Positions 1 to 12,955 of a stretch of 64,000 nucleotides of DNA are shown here, piece after piece. Origin of the DNA: Sepiola atlantica (Eukaryota; Mollusca; Cephalopoda; Sepiida; Sepiolidae); the NCBI GenBank assembly GCA_963556195.1, contig OY744535.1, positions 96,661,853 to 96,725,852 on the forward strand. Reading direction: 5' to 3'. Both the position numbers and the translations under genes were made by a program. Each line of letters starts with the position of its first letter. The stretch's first letter is position 1. A model generated the notes under the pieces. It did no database searches, was not told the origin of the DNA, and saw nothing but the letters and a program-made list of their open reading frames with translations.

Positions 1-130
1 CCTGCTCTAACGCCCAAAATTGGAGATGTCTCCTTTCACGCCCCCCCATTTTCAAAAAGGAGCCGCTCCTGCTCAAACTCCTATAAAAAAGGAGCAGCTC
101 TTTTTCAGCGCTCCATAATGAAAATGCGCC
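1..130. repeat. Dispersed GGAGC/GCTCC-rich element (copy 1)
   Basis: This GC-richer stretch is made of alternating GGAGC and GCTCC words with short AAAAAGGAGC runs. It shares these words, and a TAACGCCC string, with 2517-2700. It resembles a non-autonomous DNA transposon end (hAT-like elements often have GGAGC-rich ends), but the boundaries and the superfamily are not established. Confidence 0.35.
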
Positions 131-640
131 TTCTTTCATAAACGTTCTATTCTGCCAATGAATGGTCGAAGGATAGGGGTGAACACCAAAGGATCTCATC
201 GATATGGGTTGGGCTGCCACTTTAAGTGTAAGACCGAAGATAATATTTGACAAAATCTCGCTAATATTTTGAGAGTTATAGAACATGTCGGACGAAGTAT
301 AGGATTATACGTAAATTTTCGTTTCCTAAGCTATAAAATAGAAATAGAAAAATCCCTGAAGTATTTTTAAAAATTTTTAATTTTCATTACATTAACAACC
401 TATTTTTTCAGAAAAGGAAAATTTGACCCGATATTTTTTCTATTTATTTTGGAAGGGAATTTTGATTTGTTTTAAGTAAATAAAGTTTTACTTTTAAACA
501 TTATTAGTGATTATTTTCTTTTTAAAGAAAACATTTCTCTGGAAGAGGAGAGACAGCCAGGACAACATTACTCGTCGTGTTGTTTTTTAATATTTGTTTG
601 TTTTACGAACGTAACTATTTTATTTATCTTCATCCCACAA
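131..640. other. Unassigned AT-rich intergenic or intronic sequence
   Basis: No ORF, splice-bounded exon or tandem repeat was recognised. The first ~110 bp may continue the GGAGC element. The rest is AT-rich. A cytoplasmic exon of the Ig gene could be hidden here, but none is visible. Confidence 0.4.
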
Positions 641-880
641 GATAAGATGTGACACAAGGTCGGGAAAGTGGGATTTGATAAACCAGCGCCTGAGAAGGTG
701 AGCACTCTGGCAATAAAAATGACCTGCGCAGCCCCGTCGACATTCCCTGGTAGGGGTGCCTCAGGCGATTAGCAATAAACTAACCCCTTCTCAAAGGGTG
801 AGAAGGCAAAGCCTGGGAGGGTGGACTTCCTAGAACTGCACAGGACAAACCCATAGACCGGCGTAAATCAAACCGCGAAG
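640..880 (-). repeat. SINE-like dispersed repeat (copy 1)
   Basis: The reverse complement shares ordered blocks with 43480-43680: TAGTTTATTGCT, AGGGAATG, CGACGGGGCTG, AGAGTGCTC and CTGGTTT. Both copies are GC-richer than their surroundings and about 200 bp long, as expected of a SINE or other short non-autonomous repeat. No A/B box was identified with certainty. Confidence 0.45.
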
Positions 881-1547
881 GCCAAGACAATACCAGTTTA
901 TGGGGTGCAGTATCAATCGGAACAGATACTACACTTTAAAGGCCGAGAACTTACGAAACGGAACTATATTGTATAATGTATATTATTATTTATAACAGAG
1001 AAACGCGCAAGTACTTTCAAACAAATCGATTTATCCATTTTTTTTCTATAATATAAATTTGGGGCGAAAAAAAAAACCAATGAAGTTTATTTTTTAAAGA
1101 TTGAATAAAAAAAATATTTTTCATAAGTTGCCCCAAAAATATCAATAAATTGTCAATAAACAATTCAGAGATCCATTTAATGTCTTAAAATTTAATACAA
1201 AATATCTGGCCTAGACCTTGGGAGTTGAAAACATATCGGGTCAAATTCACCCCTCCCCCGCAAAAAATTTTTTTTTCCTAGGTTGGGCAAAAACATTTAT
1301 TAAAAATAAAAATTTGAAAAAAAAGGTGAAACGTCTATATTTGAAATCTCTAACAAAAGCAAACTGTTTACAATTTTAATATTCGATAATAGATTTTTTA
1401 AGATAAAGAAAGATATCTAATCTACTTTCGGTTCTAAAAAGACAACAAATTAGTCAGAAAGTCTAATTATTTGCTTTTTTAAATTAAAATTCAAGATATT
1501 TTCTTTAATTTAATTAAGTTTAAACATTGGTTTAATTGTAGAATAGG
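881..1547. other. Unassigned AT-rich sequence
   Basis: No coding potential or ordered repeat was seen. Homopolymer runs of A and T are common. Confidence 0.4.
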
Positions 1548-2095
1548 GGCCGCTGTTTTCTTTCGTACATTTCGCTTGGTATTCGCCCAAATTTAGGATG
1601 AAACTGGTTGCTGGTCTTAATTGTATTTTTGGTTCTGAAATAAAATTCTCATTTACATTTTAAAGTGTTGAAAATCTAACTTTAATTCCAGGTTTTAATC
1701 GCTGGCAGCCATGTTGGTTTTTATTGTTTTTTTCCTTGGACTAAATATATTTTTTCCTTGGACTAAAGATATTTTTACTGCTTTAACATTTTATTACACA
1801 CAAAAAAAACTTTAAACATTCTATTTACAAAAGCAAGTTTTAACGAAATTTAACGAATTTAAAAGCAAACATGAAAAGGTTAAAACATACTAGTCGTGAA
1901 TTTAAGAATAACAAAAAATGTCGCCGAAAAGACGATGGGTAAAAATGTGGCATAAAAGTTCAATTTGATATATGCTAAAAATAAATTAGAATTTTTTGTC
2001 AGGACAAAATGTACCATTTCACCCGCCAAAATCGATTTTATCGAACATTTGGGTGAATACCGAGCGAAATGGGTGAGAAAATCCAATGGCCGCTA
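1548..2095. mobile_element. Candidate MITE-like element with imperfect terminal inverted repeats
   Basis: About 45 bp near the left end (around 1550-1595, containing ATTTCGCTTGGTATTCGCC) matches the reverse complement of about 45 bp near the right end (around 2045-2093, containing GGTGAATACCGAGCGAAAT). Both ends carry GGCC-containing outer blocks. The interior has a short direct repeat of TTTTTTCCTTGGACTAAA. No transposase ORF is present, so this would be a non-autonomous DNA transposon. Target duplication is not clear. Confidence 0.4.
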
Positions 2096-2516
2096 TAGTA
2101 TAATTGAACCTAAAAAAATGTTATTTAAAAACACGAATTAAAAGAAAAATTGGCTTATTTATTCAATCACAATAAACATCCTATCATAAATACAAAAAAA
2201 TTCAAATCTATAAGAAAATAACTTCAAAGACATCTATAGACTCACTGGCTCATTTAAAAACATTTGGTGCCAAATTCTGTCTTCTGCCTTAAGAAAACTG
2301 TTCCATCAAAAATTTAACACATAGATGTAAAAATCTGAGAACTTCAAATGTTCTCCTTCTTTCTCCCTGTCTCTTCCTCCCTCTCACTCTCTCTCCCTAT
2401 CTCATATACATATACCAGATATAATTAAAAAAAATAACTTAGAGTAAACTCTGAGACTTTCTTTCCTTTTCCTTTTTATTGCTGAATAAAGAACTAATGT
2501 TTAAATGAAAAAAAAT
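2096..2516. other. Unassigned AT-rich sequence
   Basis: A pyrimidine-rich stretch (CTCTCTCCCT type) lies around 2350-2400. Nothing else was recognised. Confidence 0.4.
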
Positions 2517-2700
2517 CAAATAATTTTGGAGCGCGGAGCAATAAAACCACTGCTCTTTAGTGCCAAATGGAGTTGCTCCCGCTCCAATCCCGCTGAATAT
2601 AAAATGAGCCCTCCTCTCCTTTGCTTCAGCAAAAAGGAGCGTGCTCCTGGAGCGCGCTCCTTTTTGGAGGGCTCCGTAACGCCCTGCAAATAGGAAATAT
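2517..2700. repeat. Dispersed GGAGC/GCTCC-rich palindromic element (copy 2)
   Basis: This copy contains a perfect inverted repeat, AAAAAGGAGCG ... CGCTCCTTTTT (about 2631-2667), with an inner GCTCC/GGAGC pair. It shares word content and the TAACGCCC string with 1-130. The small ORFs on both strands are by-products of the palindrome. Confidence 0.45.
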
Positions 2701-2983
2701 TTCTTTTAATAACTGCATTGACTTCATACAACAAGAATTAATAAAGAAATACAACCAGTATAAAAGTAAACCAGCGAATAAATATTCGTCAATACTTTTA
2801 AAATGTTGGCATTGTGGACGTGAACATAACATGTAAAGATGAAAAAGCCCAGCATTTGGAAAGACTTGTACAAATTGTACAAATCATTTTCAAGAATTAT
2901 GCAAATTCAAAAATATAGGATATATGCATGTGCCCCGTTAAACATGCCGCCATTCTCGCATATATAAAGCTAAGTGAACTTAC
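2701..2983. other. Start of the intron after the transmembrane exon
   Basis: No exon or repeat was recognised in this sequence directly downstream (in gene orientation) of the transmembrane-exon donor. Confidence 0.4.
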
Positions 2984-3100
2984 TTGAGTAACTTCGGTAT
3001 TTGAAATAAATAATTCCACCAGATATAATAATAATAATTAGTGCTGCAATTGTAGGTACCAGTATTATTACCAATGTATTATCATCATTCTCTTTAATAT
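2984..3100 (-). CDS. Transmembrane exon of the Ig-superfamily gene
   Basis: This 117-nt exon encodes 38 full residues. It is phase 1-1, with acceptor TTTTTTGTTTCAG|AT and donor CTCAA|GTAAGTTC. It has an acidic juxtamembrane stretch (KENDDN), then a hydrophobic helix from about residue 9 to 32 (Leu/Ile-rich, with a Pro at 15 and Gly-Gly at 27-28), then the basic stop-transfer FKYRS. That orientation is type I, with the Ig domains outside. The cytoplasmic region must continue in an exon below 2984, which I could not find; only repeats and unassigned sequence are visible to position 1. Confidence 0.78.
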
Positions 3101-3252
3101 CTGAAACAAAAAAGAAAAATTGATTAAGAATTGGGAAAACACAACATAAAAAGTGGCACTTCCAAAATTGGAACATGTTAGAAAACACAACATAACGTTA
3201 ATCAAAACAAAATATTTTTTGAATATCTTAAGTGTGTTAGAAAATTTGATAT

Positions 3253-3274
3253 ATATATATATATATATATATAT
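3253..3274. repeat. (TA)n microsatellite
   Basis: A short pure TA run inside the last visible intron. Confidence 0.9.
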
Positions 3275-3354
3275 CAGATTTTCAACACATTTCCGATATT
3301 TTAAATAGTATGACCCCTTGAGAAAACTTTTGATAGCCTTGTGCCATGTCAATA

Positions 3355-5955
3355 CAACAAAACAATAAAACAAAATAATACAACAAAACATTACAACAAA
3401 ACAATGCAATAAAAGATACAACAAAAAAATACAATAAATAAAACAACACAACAAAACAATACAATAAAACAAGACAACAAAAAAATACAACAAAACAATA
3501 TTATAAAACAAAACAATAAAACAATATAATAAAATAACACAACAACACAATAAAATAAAACAATAAAACAAAACAATACAATAAAACAATACAACAAAAC
3601 AACACAACAAAACAACACAATAAAACCATACAACAACACAATACAACAAAACAATACACAATATGATAAAACAACACAACAAAACAATACAACAAAACAA
3701 TACAACAAAACAATACAACAAAATAATACAACAAAACAATACAACAAAACAATACAACAAAATAATGCAATAAAACAATACAACAAAACAATACAACAAA
3801 ACAATACAACAAAATCTTACAATAAAATAATACAAACAAACAACACAACAACACAATACAACAAAACAATACAACAATATAATAAAACAACACAACAAAA
3901 AATACAACAAAACAATACAATAAAATAATACAACAAAACAATACAAAAATATAATAAACCACCACAACAACACAATACAACAAAACAATACAACAATATC
4001 ATAAAACAACACAATAAAACAACACAACAAAACAATACAACAAAACAATACAACAAAACAATACAACAAAACAATACAACAAAACAATACAAAAACAATA
4101 CAACAAACTAATACAATAAAACAATAAAACAAAAAATACAATAAACTAATACAATAAAACAACACAAGAAAAATATACAACAAAACAATACAATAAAAGA
4201 ATGAAACTAAAAAATACAAGAAAACAATACAGCATAACAATAGAATAAAACAATACAATAAAACAACAAAACAATACAACAAAACAATACAACAAAACAA
4301 TACAGCAAAACAATACAATAAAACAATACAGCAAAACAATACAACAAAACAATACAACAAAACAATACAACAAAACAATACAACAAAACAATACAGCAAA
4401 ACAATACAATAAAACAATACAGCAAAACAATACAACAAAACAATACAATCAAACTATAAAATATAACAATAAAACAAAAAAATACAACAAAACAATACAA
4501 CAAAACAATACAAAAAAACAATACAATAAAACAATACAATAAAACAACAAAACAATACAACAAAACAATACAAAAAAAATACAACAAAACAATGCAACAA
4601 AACAATAAAACAAAACAATACAACAAAACAATACAACAAAAAATATAACAAAACAATACAACAAAATACAACAAAACAATACAACAAATCAATAAAACAA
4701 AACAATACAACAAAACAATCAAACAAAACAATACAATAAAACAATAAGCCAAACAATACAACAAAAGGATACAACAAAACAATAAAATAAAACAATACAA
4801 TAAAACAATAAAACAAAACAATACAATAAAACAATAAAAAAAATACAAAAAAAACAATATCACAAATCAATACAACAATTCAACAAACAATACAACAAAA
4901 CAATAAAACAATAGAACAAAACAATACAACAAAACAACAAAACAACAAAACAATACAACAAAACAATAAAACAAAACAATACAACTAAACAATACAACAA
5001 AACAATCAAACAAAACAATACAATAAAACAATACAACAAAACAATACGACAAATTAATACAAGAATTAAACAAACAATAGAACAAAACAATAAAACAATA
5101 CAACAAAATAATACAACATCAAAACAATACAATAAAACAATACAACAAAACAATAAAACCAAACAATACAACACAACAATACAACAAAACAATAAAACAA
5201 AACAATACAACAAAACAATACAACAAAACAATAAAACAACACAACACAACAATACAACAAAACAATACAACAAATCAATACAACAATTCAACAAACTATA
5301 CAACAAAACAATGAAACAATAAAACAAAACAATACAACTAAACAACAAAACAATACAAATAAACAATACAAAAATACAACAAAACAATAAAACAAAACAA
5401 TACAACAAAACAATACAACAAAACAATACAAAAAACAATCAAACAATACAATAAAACAATACAACAACAGAATACAAACAAACAATAAAACAATAACAAC
5501 AAAACAATACAACAAAACACTAAAATAAAACAATACAATAAAACAATAAAACAATACAACAAAAGAATACAACAAATCAATACAACAATTCAACAAACAA
5601 TACAACAAAACAATAAAACAAAAAAAACAATACAACAAAATATACAACAAAACAATAAAACAAAACAATACAATAAAACAATAAAACAATACAACAAAAC
5701 AATACAACAAATCAATACCGCAATTCAACAAAACAATAAAACAATAAAACAAAATAATACAACAAAACAATACAATAAAACAATACAACAAAACAATACA
5801 ACAAAACAATGCCACAAAACAATACAATGAAACAGCACAATAAAACAAGACAGGAAAACAATACAAAGCAATACAAAAAGCAATACAAAAACAATACAAT
5901 AAATCAATACAATAAACAACTACAATAAAACAATACAACAAAACAAAACAATACG
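3355..5955. repeat. CAA-rich 13-bp minisatellite array
   Basis: The consensus unit is close to AAAACAATACAAC, repeated about 200 times with many indels. It lies on the intron side of the duplicated Ig-6 splice donor at about 5976. The period of 13 is not a multiple of three and the unit has no stop codon on the minus strand. Long minus-strand frames of a 13-residue Leu/Cys/Phe repeat therefore run in all three phases and are not genes. Confidence 0.9.
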
Positions 5956-5976
5956 GCAACATGTTTTCATACTAAC

Positions 5977-6045
5977 CTAAAATTGCAGAATATTTACTTT
6001 TGCCAACTTTATTTGTAATTATTATATCATGAATAAATGTTAACA
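5977..6045 (-). pseudogene. Degenerate duplicate of the exon Ig-6 tail and donor
   Basis: On the minus strand this reads TTGGCAAAAG, a TTTTAG end and a donor GTTAGTATGAAAA. It parallels exon Ig-6 at 12989-13050, with TTGGCAAACG and the donor GTCAGTATGAAAA. Similarity continues about 40 bp into both introns, including CAAAACAAAAC runs. The upstream part of the exon is replaced by the 37-bp array. It reads as a partial exon duplication whose coding part has decayed or been over-amplified. The GT donor survives, but I see no acceptor to define a real exon. Confidence 0.6.
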
Positions 6046-6187
6046 TTTTGTAAATATTAATTCATGAATAAATGTTAACTTTATTTGTAATTATTAATTC
6101 ATGAATAAATGTTAACTTTTTGTAATTATAAATTCATGAATAAATGTTAACTTTATTTTTTATTATTAATTCATGAATAAATGTTAC
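6008..6187. repeat. 37-bp exon-derived minisatellite, left segment
   Basis: About five units of the TTAACTTTATTTG / TTATTAATTCATGAATAAATG type continue across the gypsy fragment into 8047-10345. Confidence 0.85.
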
Positions 6188-6461
6188 TGTTGTGGTTGCA
6201 AGGTTGAACAATAATTAGTGAGGAATACAATGAAGACGCAAACAACAAGGAGAATGCAATAATAAGTGTATTAAAGAAAAGGTATAGTTACAGTATGTAC
6301 AAATGAAGGTGTCGAGTCAGAGAGTCTTAGTGGGAGGACATGTACGCTCTTCGGCGTCACTTCCGGTAGCATTTAGGTAACACACACTTAGGCCAACCTA
6401 GGCTTGCCATTTATAGTGTAACGTTATTCGTATATGCAAATGAGTGGTTGCCACCACAACA
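6188..6461 (-). mobile_element. 3' LTR of a Ty3/gypsy-like element
   Basis: In element orientation the LTR begins TGTTGTGGTGGC and ends CCACAACA, so its ends form an 8-bp inverted repeat (TGTTGTGG/CCACAACA). A purine tract, GGGAGGGGG, lies immediately 5' of it (about 6462-6472) and serves as polypurine tract. TTAATACACTT in the downstream half resembles the same word in the LTRs at 49.2 and 59.0 kb. The length is 274 bp. The matching 5' LTR is absent because the element is truncated in pol. Confidence 0.75.
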
Positions 6462-6492
6462 CCCCCTCCCAAGATTTGAAGTCACACAGATT

Positions 6493-8046
6493 TCAATATC
6501 TTTTTCTTTTTGGGTTTACCATCAATGGTTCATTAAATTTTCTTTTCCTACCTGATCTTCGGGGTTCAGGTGTATATTGAGGCGGTTCCAAATTAAAGGA
6601 TTCGTATATGACATCTATGGTTTCCTCCTTTTCGACTGTTCTCGTATAATCATCATCTTGGATATGACGTTTTTTTATCTGATTTAGGTGCCTTTTATGT
6701 ATACTCTGTGGACCTTTAATCATATATGTACAATCACCAATGCGTTTATCCACTACTCCACATTCCCAGTAAGATGTGTTATTCTTGTAGCACTTAAAAT
6801 ATACTCGATCTCCCGAGTTATATTTCTTTCTTCTCGTGCGTGTAGTGTTTCGGATAATTGCCTGTCTTGGCAACAGTTTATCAAACGCTGATTTTACCTT
6901 TCTGGCAAACATTAGATCAGCTGGTGATATGTTTGATGGTGTACTAGGATGTGGTGTGATCCTATAAACTTGCAAGAATTGTTGCAAAGCTTTTTCTGTT
7001 GGTGTTCCAATTGATTTCTTTAACGCTCGTTTTAGCGTGTCCACGAACGTTTCCGCAAGGCCGTTCGACCTTGGATGATACGGCGGAGTCGTGATGTGCT
7101 TCACTCGGAACGTGTCGCAAAATTCCTTAAACTCTGCGGATGTGAACTGCGTTCCGTTGTCAGTGACCAGTGTGTCTGGTACACCGAATCTTGCAAACAA
7201 CTCGTGTAGGAACCTAATTGAGTTGTTCGTTGTTGGATTCCTGCAACGCATTACCTCCGGCCATTTTGTGTAACTATCCACTACAATTAAATAATAGTTT
7301 TCTCCTACTGGACCAGCGAAGTCCATGTGGATTCTCGACCATGGTTGGTCGGTTTTCGGCCAAGGTTTGTGTACTATAGGTGGGGATTTTGCTGCTAACT
7401 GGCATACTTTACATTTATTTATTGTTGCTGCTATGTCAGTGTCCATGTTACGCCAGTACACGTAGCTTCTCATTAACGACTTCATTCGATTTATCCCCGG
7501 ATGTCCCGTATGGAAATCTCTTAACATCCTATTCTGCAATATTTTGGGTATTACCACTCTCTCACTGTACAGTAACACATCGTTACATATGGAGAAAACT
7601 TCCTGCACCTTTGTGTCCGTTATAATTTTCTCTTTTATGTCCTTTATGTATTCGTCTTTCTCGGCTTCCCTTTTAATGTCCGACAAAGTTACGGGTAGTT
7701 CCTTAATGATGTTTGCTACCATATTTTTTACTTCAACATTTGTCCGAATTGCTGCAATGACTGATTCTTCCAGATTGTGTTTCTGTGGTATCAGTCTTGA
7801 CAGTCCATCCGCATGGCAAATCTTTTTTGATGCTAGATGTTGTAGCTGGAAATCGTAATTAAGTAAGATTGTACCCCAGCACAGCAATCTATTTGCGGTG
7901 TATACCGGCAATCCTTTTTTTGATCCATAGATCGTGACTAACGGTTTATGGTCGGTTTCAAGTAAGAATTGTCTACCATACAAATATCGGTGAAATTTAG
8001 TCACGGAAAAGATTATGCTCAATACTTCTTTTTCGATTTGTGAAAG
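6493..8046 (-). pseudogene. Ty3/gypsy pol fragment: RNase H and integrase
   Basis: An open frame of just over 510 codons encodes the C-terminal half of a gypsy polyprotein. It starts inside RNase H (SQIEKE ... KFHRYLYGR, then TDHKPL), continues through a tether with CHADGLSRL, then the integrase zinc-binding region (HTGHPG ... CKVCQ). The catalytic core follows, with IHMDFAGP (first Asp), VTDNGTQF (second Asp) and HPRSNGLAE (Glu), all three present, then a basic C-terminal tail ending in KPKRKRY. The enzyme would insert element cDNA. Gag, protease and RT are missing: at 8046 the sequence changes abruptly to the 37-bp array. It has no stop within the remaining part, so it is a young fragment. 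It cannot be autonomous. Confidence 0.85.
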
Positions 8047-10345
8047 TTAACATTTATTAATGAATTAATCATTACTAATAAATGTAAACTTTATTAGTAA
8101 TGATTAATTCATTAATAAATGTTAACTTTATTTTTCATTATTAATTCATGAATGAATTTTACTTTTATATTAATTATAAATTCATGAATAAATATTAACT
8201 TTATAATTATTATTAATTCATGAATAAATGTTAACTTTATTTTTTATTATAAATTCATGAATAAATGTTAACTTTATATTAATTATTAATCCATGAATAA
8301 ATGGTACCTTTATTAGTAATGATTAATTCATGAATAAATGTTAATTTTATATTAATCATTAATTCATTAATAAATGTAAACTTTATATGTAATTATTAAT
8401 TCATGAATAAATGTTTTTTTAATTAGTAATGATTAATTCATGAATAAATATTAACTTTATTTGTAATTATTAATTCATGAATAAATGTTAACCTTATATT
8501 AATTATTAATTCATGAATAAATGTTAACTTTAGATTAATTATTAATTCATGAATAAATGTTAACCTTATATTAATTATTAATTCATGAATAAATGTTAAC
8601 TTTATTTGTAATTATTAATTCATGAATAAATGTTAACTTTATATTAATTATTAATTCATGAATAAATGTTTTTTTAGTTAGTAATGATTAATTCATGAAT
8701 AAATATTAACTTTATTTGTAATTATTAATTCATGAATAAATGTTAACCTTATATTAATTATTAATTCATGAATAAATGTTAACTTTAGATTAATTATTAA
8801 TTCATGAATAAATGTTAACCTTATATTAATTATTAATTCATGAATAAATGTTAACTTTATTTGTAATTATTAATTCATGAATAAATGTTAACTTTATATT
8901 AATTATTAATTCATGAATAAATGTTTTTTTAGTTAGTAATGATTAATTCATGAATAAATATTAACTTTATTTGTAATTATTAATTCATGAATAAATGTTA
9001 ACCTTATATTAATTATTAATTCTTGAATAAATGTTAACTTTATATTAATTATTAATTCATGAATAAATGTTTTTTTAATTAGTAATGATTAATTCATGAA
9101 TAAATATTAACTTTATTTGTAATTATTAATTCATGAATAAATGTTAACCTTATATTAATTATTAATTCATGAATAAATGTTAACTTTAGATTAATTATTA
9201 ATTCATGAATAAATGTTAACTTTATGAGTAATTATTAATTCATGAATAAATGTTAACCTTATATTAATTATTAATTCATGAATAAATATTAACTTTATTT
9301 GTAATTATTAATTCATGAATAAATGTTAACTTTATATTAATTATTAATTCATGAATAAATGTTAACTTTATGAGTAATTATTAATTCATGAATAAATGTT
9401 AACTTAATTTTAATTATTAATTCATGAATAAATATTAACTTTATTTGTAATTATTAATTCATGAATAAATGTTAACTTTATATTAATTATTAATTCATGA
9501 ATAAATGTTTTTTTAATTAGTAATGATTAATTCATGAATAAATATTAACTTTATTTGTAATTATTAATTCATGAATAAATGTTAACCTTATATTAATTAT
9601 TAATTCATGAATAAATGTTAACTTTAGATTAATTATTAATTCATGAATAAATGTTAACTTTATGAGTAATTATTAATTCATGAATAAATGTTAACTTTAT
9701 TTGTAATTATTAATTCATGAATAAATGTTAACTTTATTGCTAATTATTAATTGATGAATAAATGTTAACTTTTTTGTAATTATAAATTCATGAATAAATG
9801 TTAACTTTATATTAATTATTAATTCATGAATAAATGTTAACTTTATTGCTAATTATTAATTGATGAATAAATGTTAACTTTTTTGTAATTATAAATTCAT
9901 GAATAAATGTTAACTTTATATTAATTATTAATTCATGAATAAATGTTAACTTTATTGCTAATTATTAATTGATGAATAAATGTTAACTTTTTTGTAATTA
10001 TAAATTCATGAATAAATGTTAACTTTATATTAATTATTAATTCATGAATAAATGTTAACGTTATTAGTAATGATTAATTCATGAATAAATGTTAACTTTT
10101 TTTGTAATTATTAATTGATTGATAAATGTTAACTTTATATTAATTATTAATTCATGAATAAATGTTAACTTTATATTAATTATTAATTCATGAATAAATT
10201 TTAACTTTTTTTGTAATTATGAATTGATTGATAAATGTAAACTTTATTGGTTATTATGTATTCATGAATAAATGTTAACTTGATTTGTAATTATTAATTC
10301 ATAGATAAATGTTAACTTTATTTGTAATTATTAATTCATGAATAA
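8047..10345. repeat. 37-bp exon-derived minisatellite, main block
   Basis: About 60 units of the TTAACTTTATTTGTAATTAT / TAATTCATGAATAAATG type. On the minus strand the core reads CATGAATTAATAATTACAAA, close to TATGAATTAATAGTTACAAA in exon Ig-6. A higher-order period of about 255 bp, marked by a T7-8 variant followed by AGTAATG, is visible between 8421, 8676 and 8931. Confidence 0.88.
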
Positions 10346-12955
10346 CTGCAACACAAACAAACACAAACAAAACAAATAAATACCAGCCAATGCAACAATT
10401 AAATGCAATACAACACAATAAAACACAACAAATAAATACCAGCCAATGCAACAATTAAATGCAATACAACACAATAAAACACGACAAATAAATACCAGCC
10501 AATGCAACATTAAATGCAATACAACACAAAAAAACACAACAAATATATACCAGCCAATGCAACATTAAATGCAATACAACACAAAAAACACAACAAATAA
10601 ATACCAGCCAATGCAACATTAAATGCAATACAACACAATAAAACACAACAAATAAATACCAGCCAATGCAACAATTAAATGCAATACAACACAATAAAAC
10701 ACGACAAATAAATACCAGCCAATGCAACATTAAATGCAATACAACACAAAAAAACACAACAAATATATACCAGCCAATGCAACATTAAATGCAATAAAAC
10801 ACAAAAAACACAACAAATATATACCAGCCAATGCAACATTAAATACAATACAACACAAGAAAACACAACAAATAAATACCAGCCAATGCAACATTAAATG
10901 CAATACAACACAAGAAAACACAACAAATAAATACCAGCCAATGCAACATCAAATGCAATACAACACAAGAAAACACAACAAATAAATACCAGCCAATGCA
11001 ACATCAAATGCAATACAACACAAGAAAACACAACAAATAAATACCAGCCAATGCAACATTAAATGGAATACAACACAAGAAAACACAACAAATAAATACC
11101 AGCCAATGCAACATCAAATGCAATACAACACAAGAAAACACAACAAATAAATACCAGCCAACGCAACATTAAATGCAATACAACACAAGAAAACACGGCA
11201 AATAAATACCAGCCAATGCAACATCAAATGCAATACAACAAAAGAAAACACAACAAAACAATACCAGCCAATGTAACATTAAATGCAACACAACACAAGA
11301 AAACACGACAAATAAATACCAGCCAATGCAACATTAAATGCAATACAGCACAAGAAAACAAAACAAATAAATACCAGCCAATGCAACATTAAATGCAATA
11401 CAACAAAAGAAAACACAACAAATAAATACCAGCCAATGCAACATCAAATGCAATACAACACAAGAAAACACAAGAAAACAATACCAGCCAATGCAACATC
11501 AAATGCCACACAACACAAGAAAACACAAAAAATAAATACCAGCCAATGCAACATCAAATGCCACACAACACAAGAAAACACAACAAATAAATACCAGCCA
11601 ATGTAACATTAAATGCAACACAACACAAGAAAACACAACAAATAAATACCAGCCAATGCAACATTAAATGCAATACAACACAAGAAAACACAACAAATAA
11701 ATACCAGCCAATGCAACATCAAATGCAATACAACACAAGAAAACACAACAAATAAATACCAGCCAATGTAACATTAAATGCAACACAACACAAGAAAACA
11801 CGACAACTAAATACCAGCCAATGCAACATTAAATGCAATACAACGCAAGAAAACACAACAAATAAATACCAGCCAATGCAACATTAAATGCAACACAACA
11901 CAAGAAAACACAACAAATAAATACCAGCCAATGTAACATTAAAGGCAATACAACACAAGAAAACACAACAAATAAATACCAGCCAATGCAACATTAAATG
12001 CAATACAACACAAAAAAACACGACAAATAAATACCAGCCAATGCAACATCAAATGCAATACAACACAAGAAAACACAACAAATAAATACCAGCCAATGTA
12101 ACATCAAATGCAATACAACACAAGAAAACACAACAAATAAATACGAGCCAATGCAACATTAAATGCAATACAACACAAAAAAACACAACAAATAAATACC
12201 AGCCAATGCAACATCCAATGCAATACAACACAATAAAACACAACAAATAAATACCAGCCAATGTAACGTCAAATGCAATACAACACAAGAAAACACAACA
12301 AATAAATACCAGCCAATGCAACATTAAATGCAATACAACACAAGAAAACACGAAAAATAAATACCAGCCAATGCAACATCAAATGCAACACAACACAAGA
12401 AAACACGACAAATAAATACCAGCCAATGCAACATTAAATGCAATACAACACAAGAAAACACGAAAAATAAATACCAGCCAATGCAACATCAAATGCAACA
12501 CAACACAAGAAAACACGAAAAATAAATACCAGCCAATGCAACATCAAATGCAATACAACACAAGAAAACACAACAAATAAATACCAGCCAATGCAACATT
12601 AAATGCAATACAACACAAGAAAACACGACAAATAAATACCAGCCAATGCAACATTAAATGCAATACAACACAAGAAAACACGAAAAATAAATACCAGCCA
12701 ATGCAACATCAAATGCAACACAACACAAGAAAACACGACAAATAAATACCAGCCAATGCAACATTAAATGCAATACAACACAAGAAAACACGACAAATAA
12801 ATACCAGCCAATGCAACATTAAATGCAATACAACACAAGAAAACACAACAAATAAATACCAGCCAACGCAACATTAAATGCAATACAACACAAGAACACA
12901 CAACTAATAAATACCAGCCAATGCAACACAAAAAAACACCACAAAACAAAACAGC
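10346..12955. repeat. 55-bp CAA-rich minisatellite array
   Basis: About 47 units, each with AAATAAATACCAGCCAATGC followed by a CAATACAACACAAGAAAACA segment. The period is 55 bp. The array sits 30 bp downstream of the true Ig-6 donor in gene orientation, mirroring the 13-bp CAA array beside the duplicated donor. The hydrophobic minus-strand frames are artefacts. Confidence 0.9.

Noticed and set aside
3068..5962. Long minus-strand frames (up to 456 codons) rich in Leu, Cys, Phe, Tyr
   Set aside because: They are produced by the 13-bp CAA unit, are open in all three phases, and have no start context or splice support. The only real coding part in the longest is the 39-codon transmembrane exon at its end.
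6688..7858. Four plus-strand frames opposite pol
   Set aside because: Shadows of the integrase/RNase H frame on the minus strand.
3355..12955. CRISPR-like appearance (repeat with spacers)
   Set aside because: Units are directly tandem without unique spacers, and the context is a eukaryotic intron.
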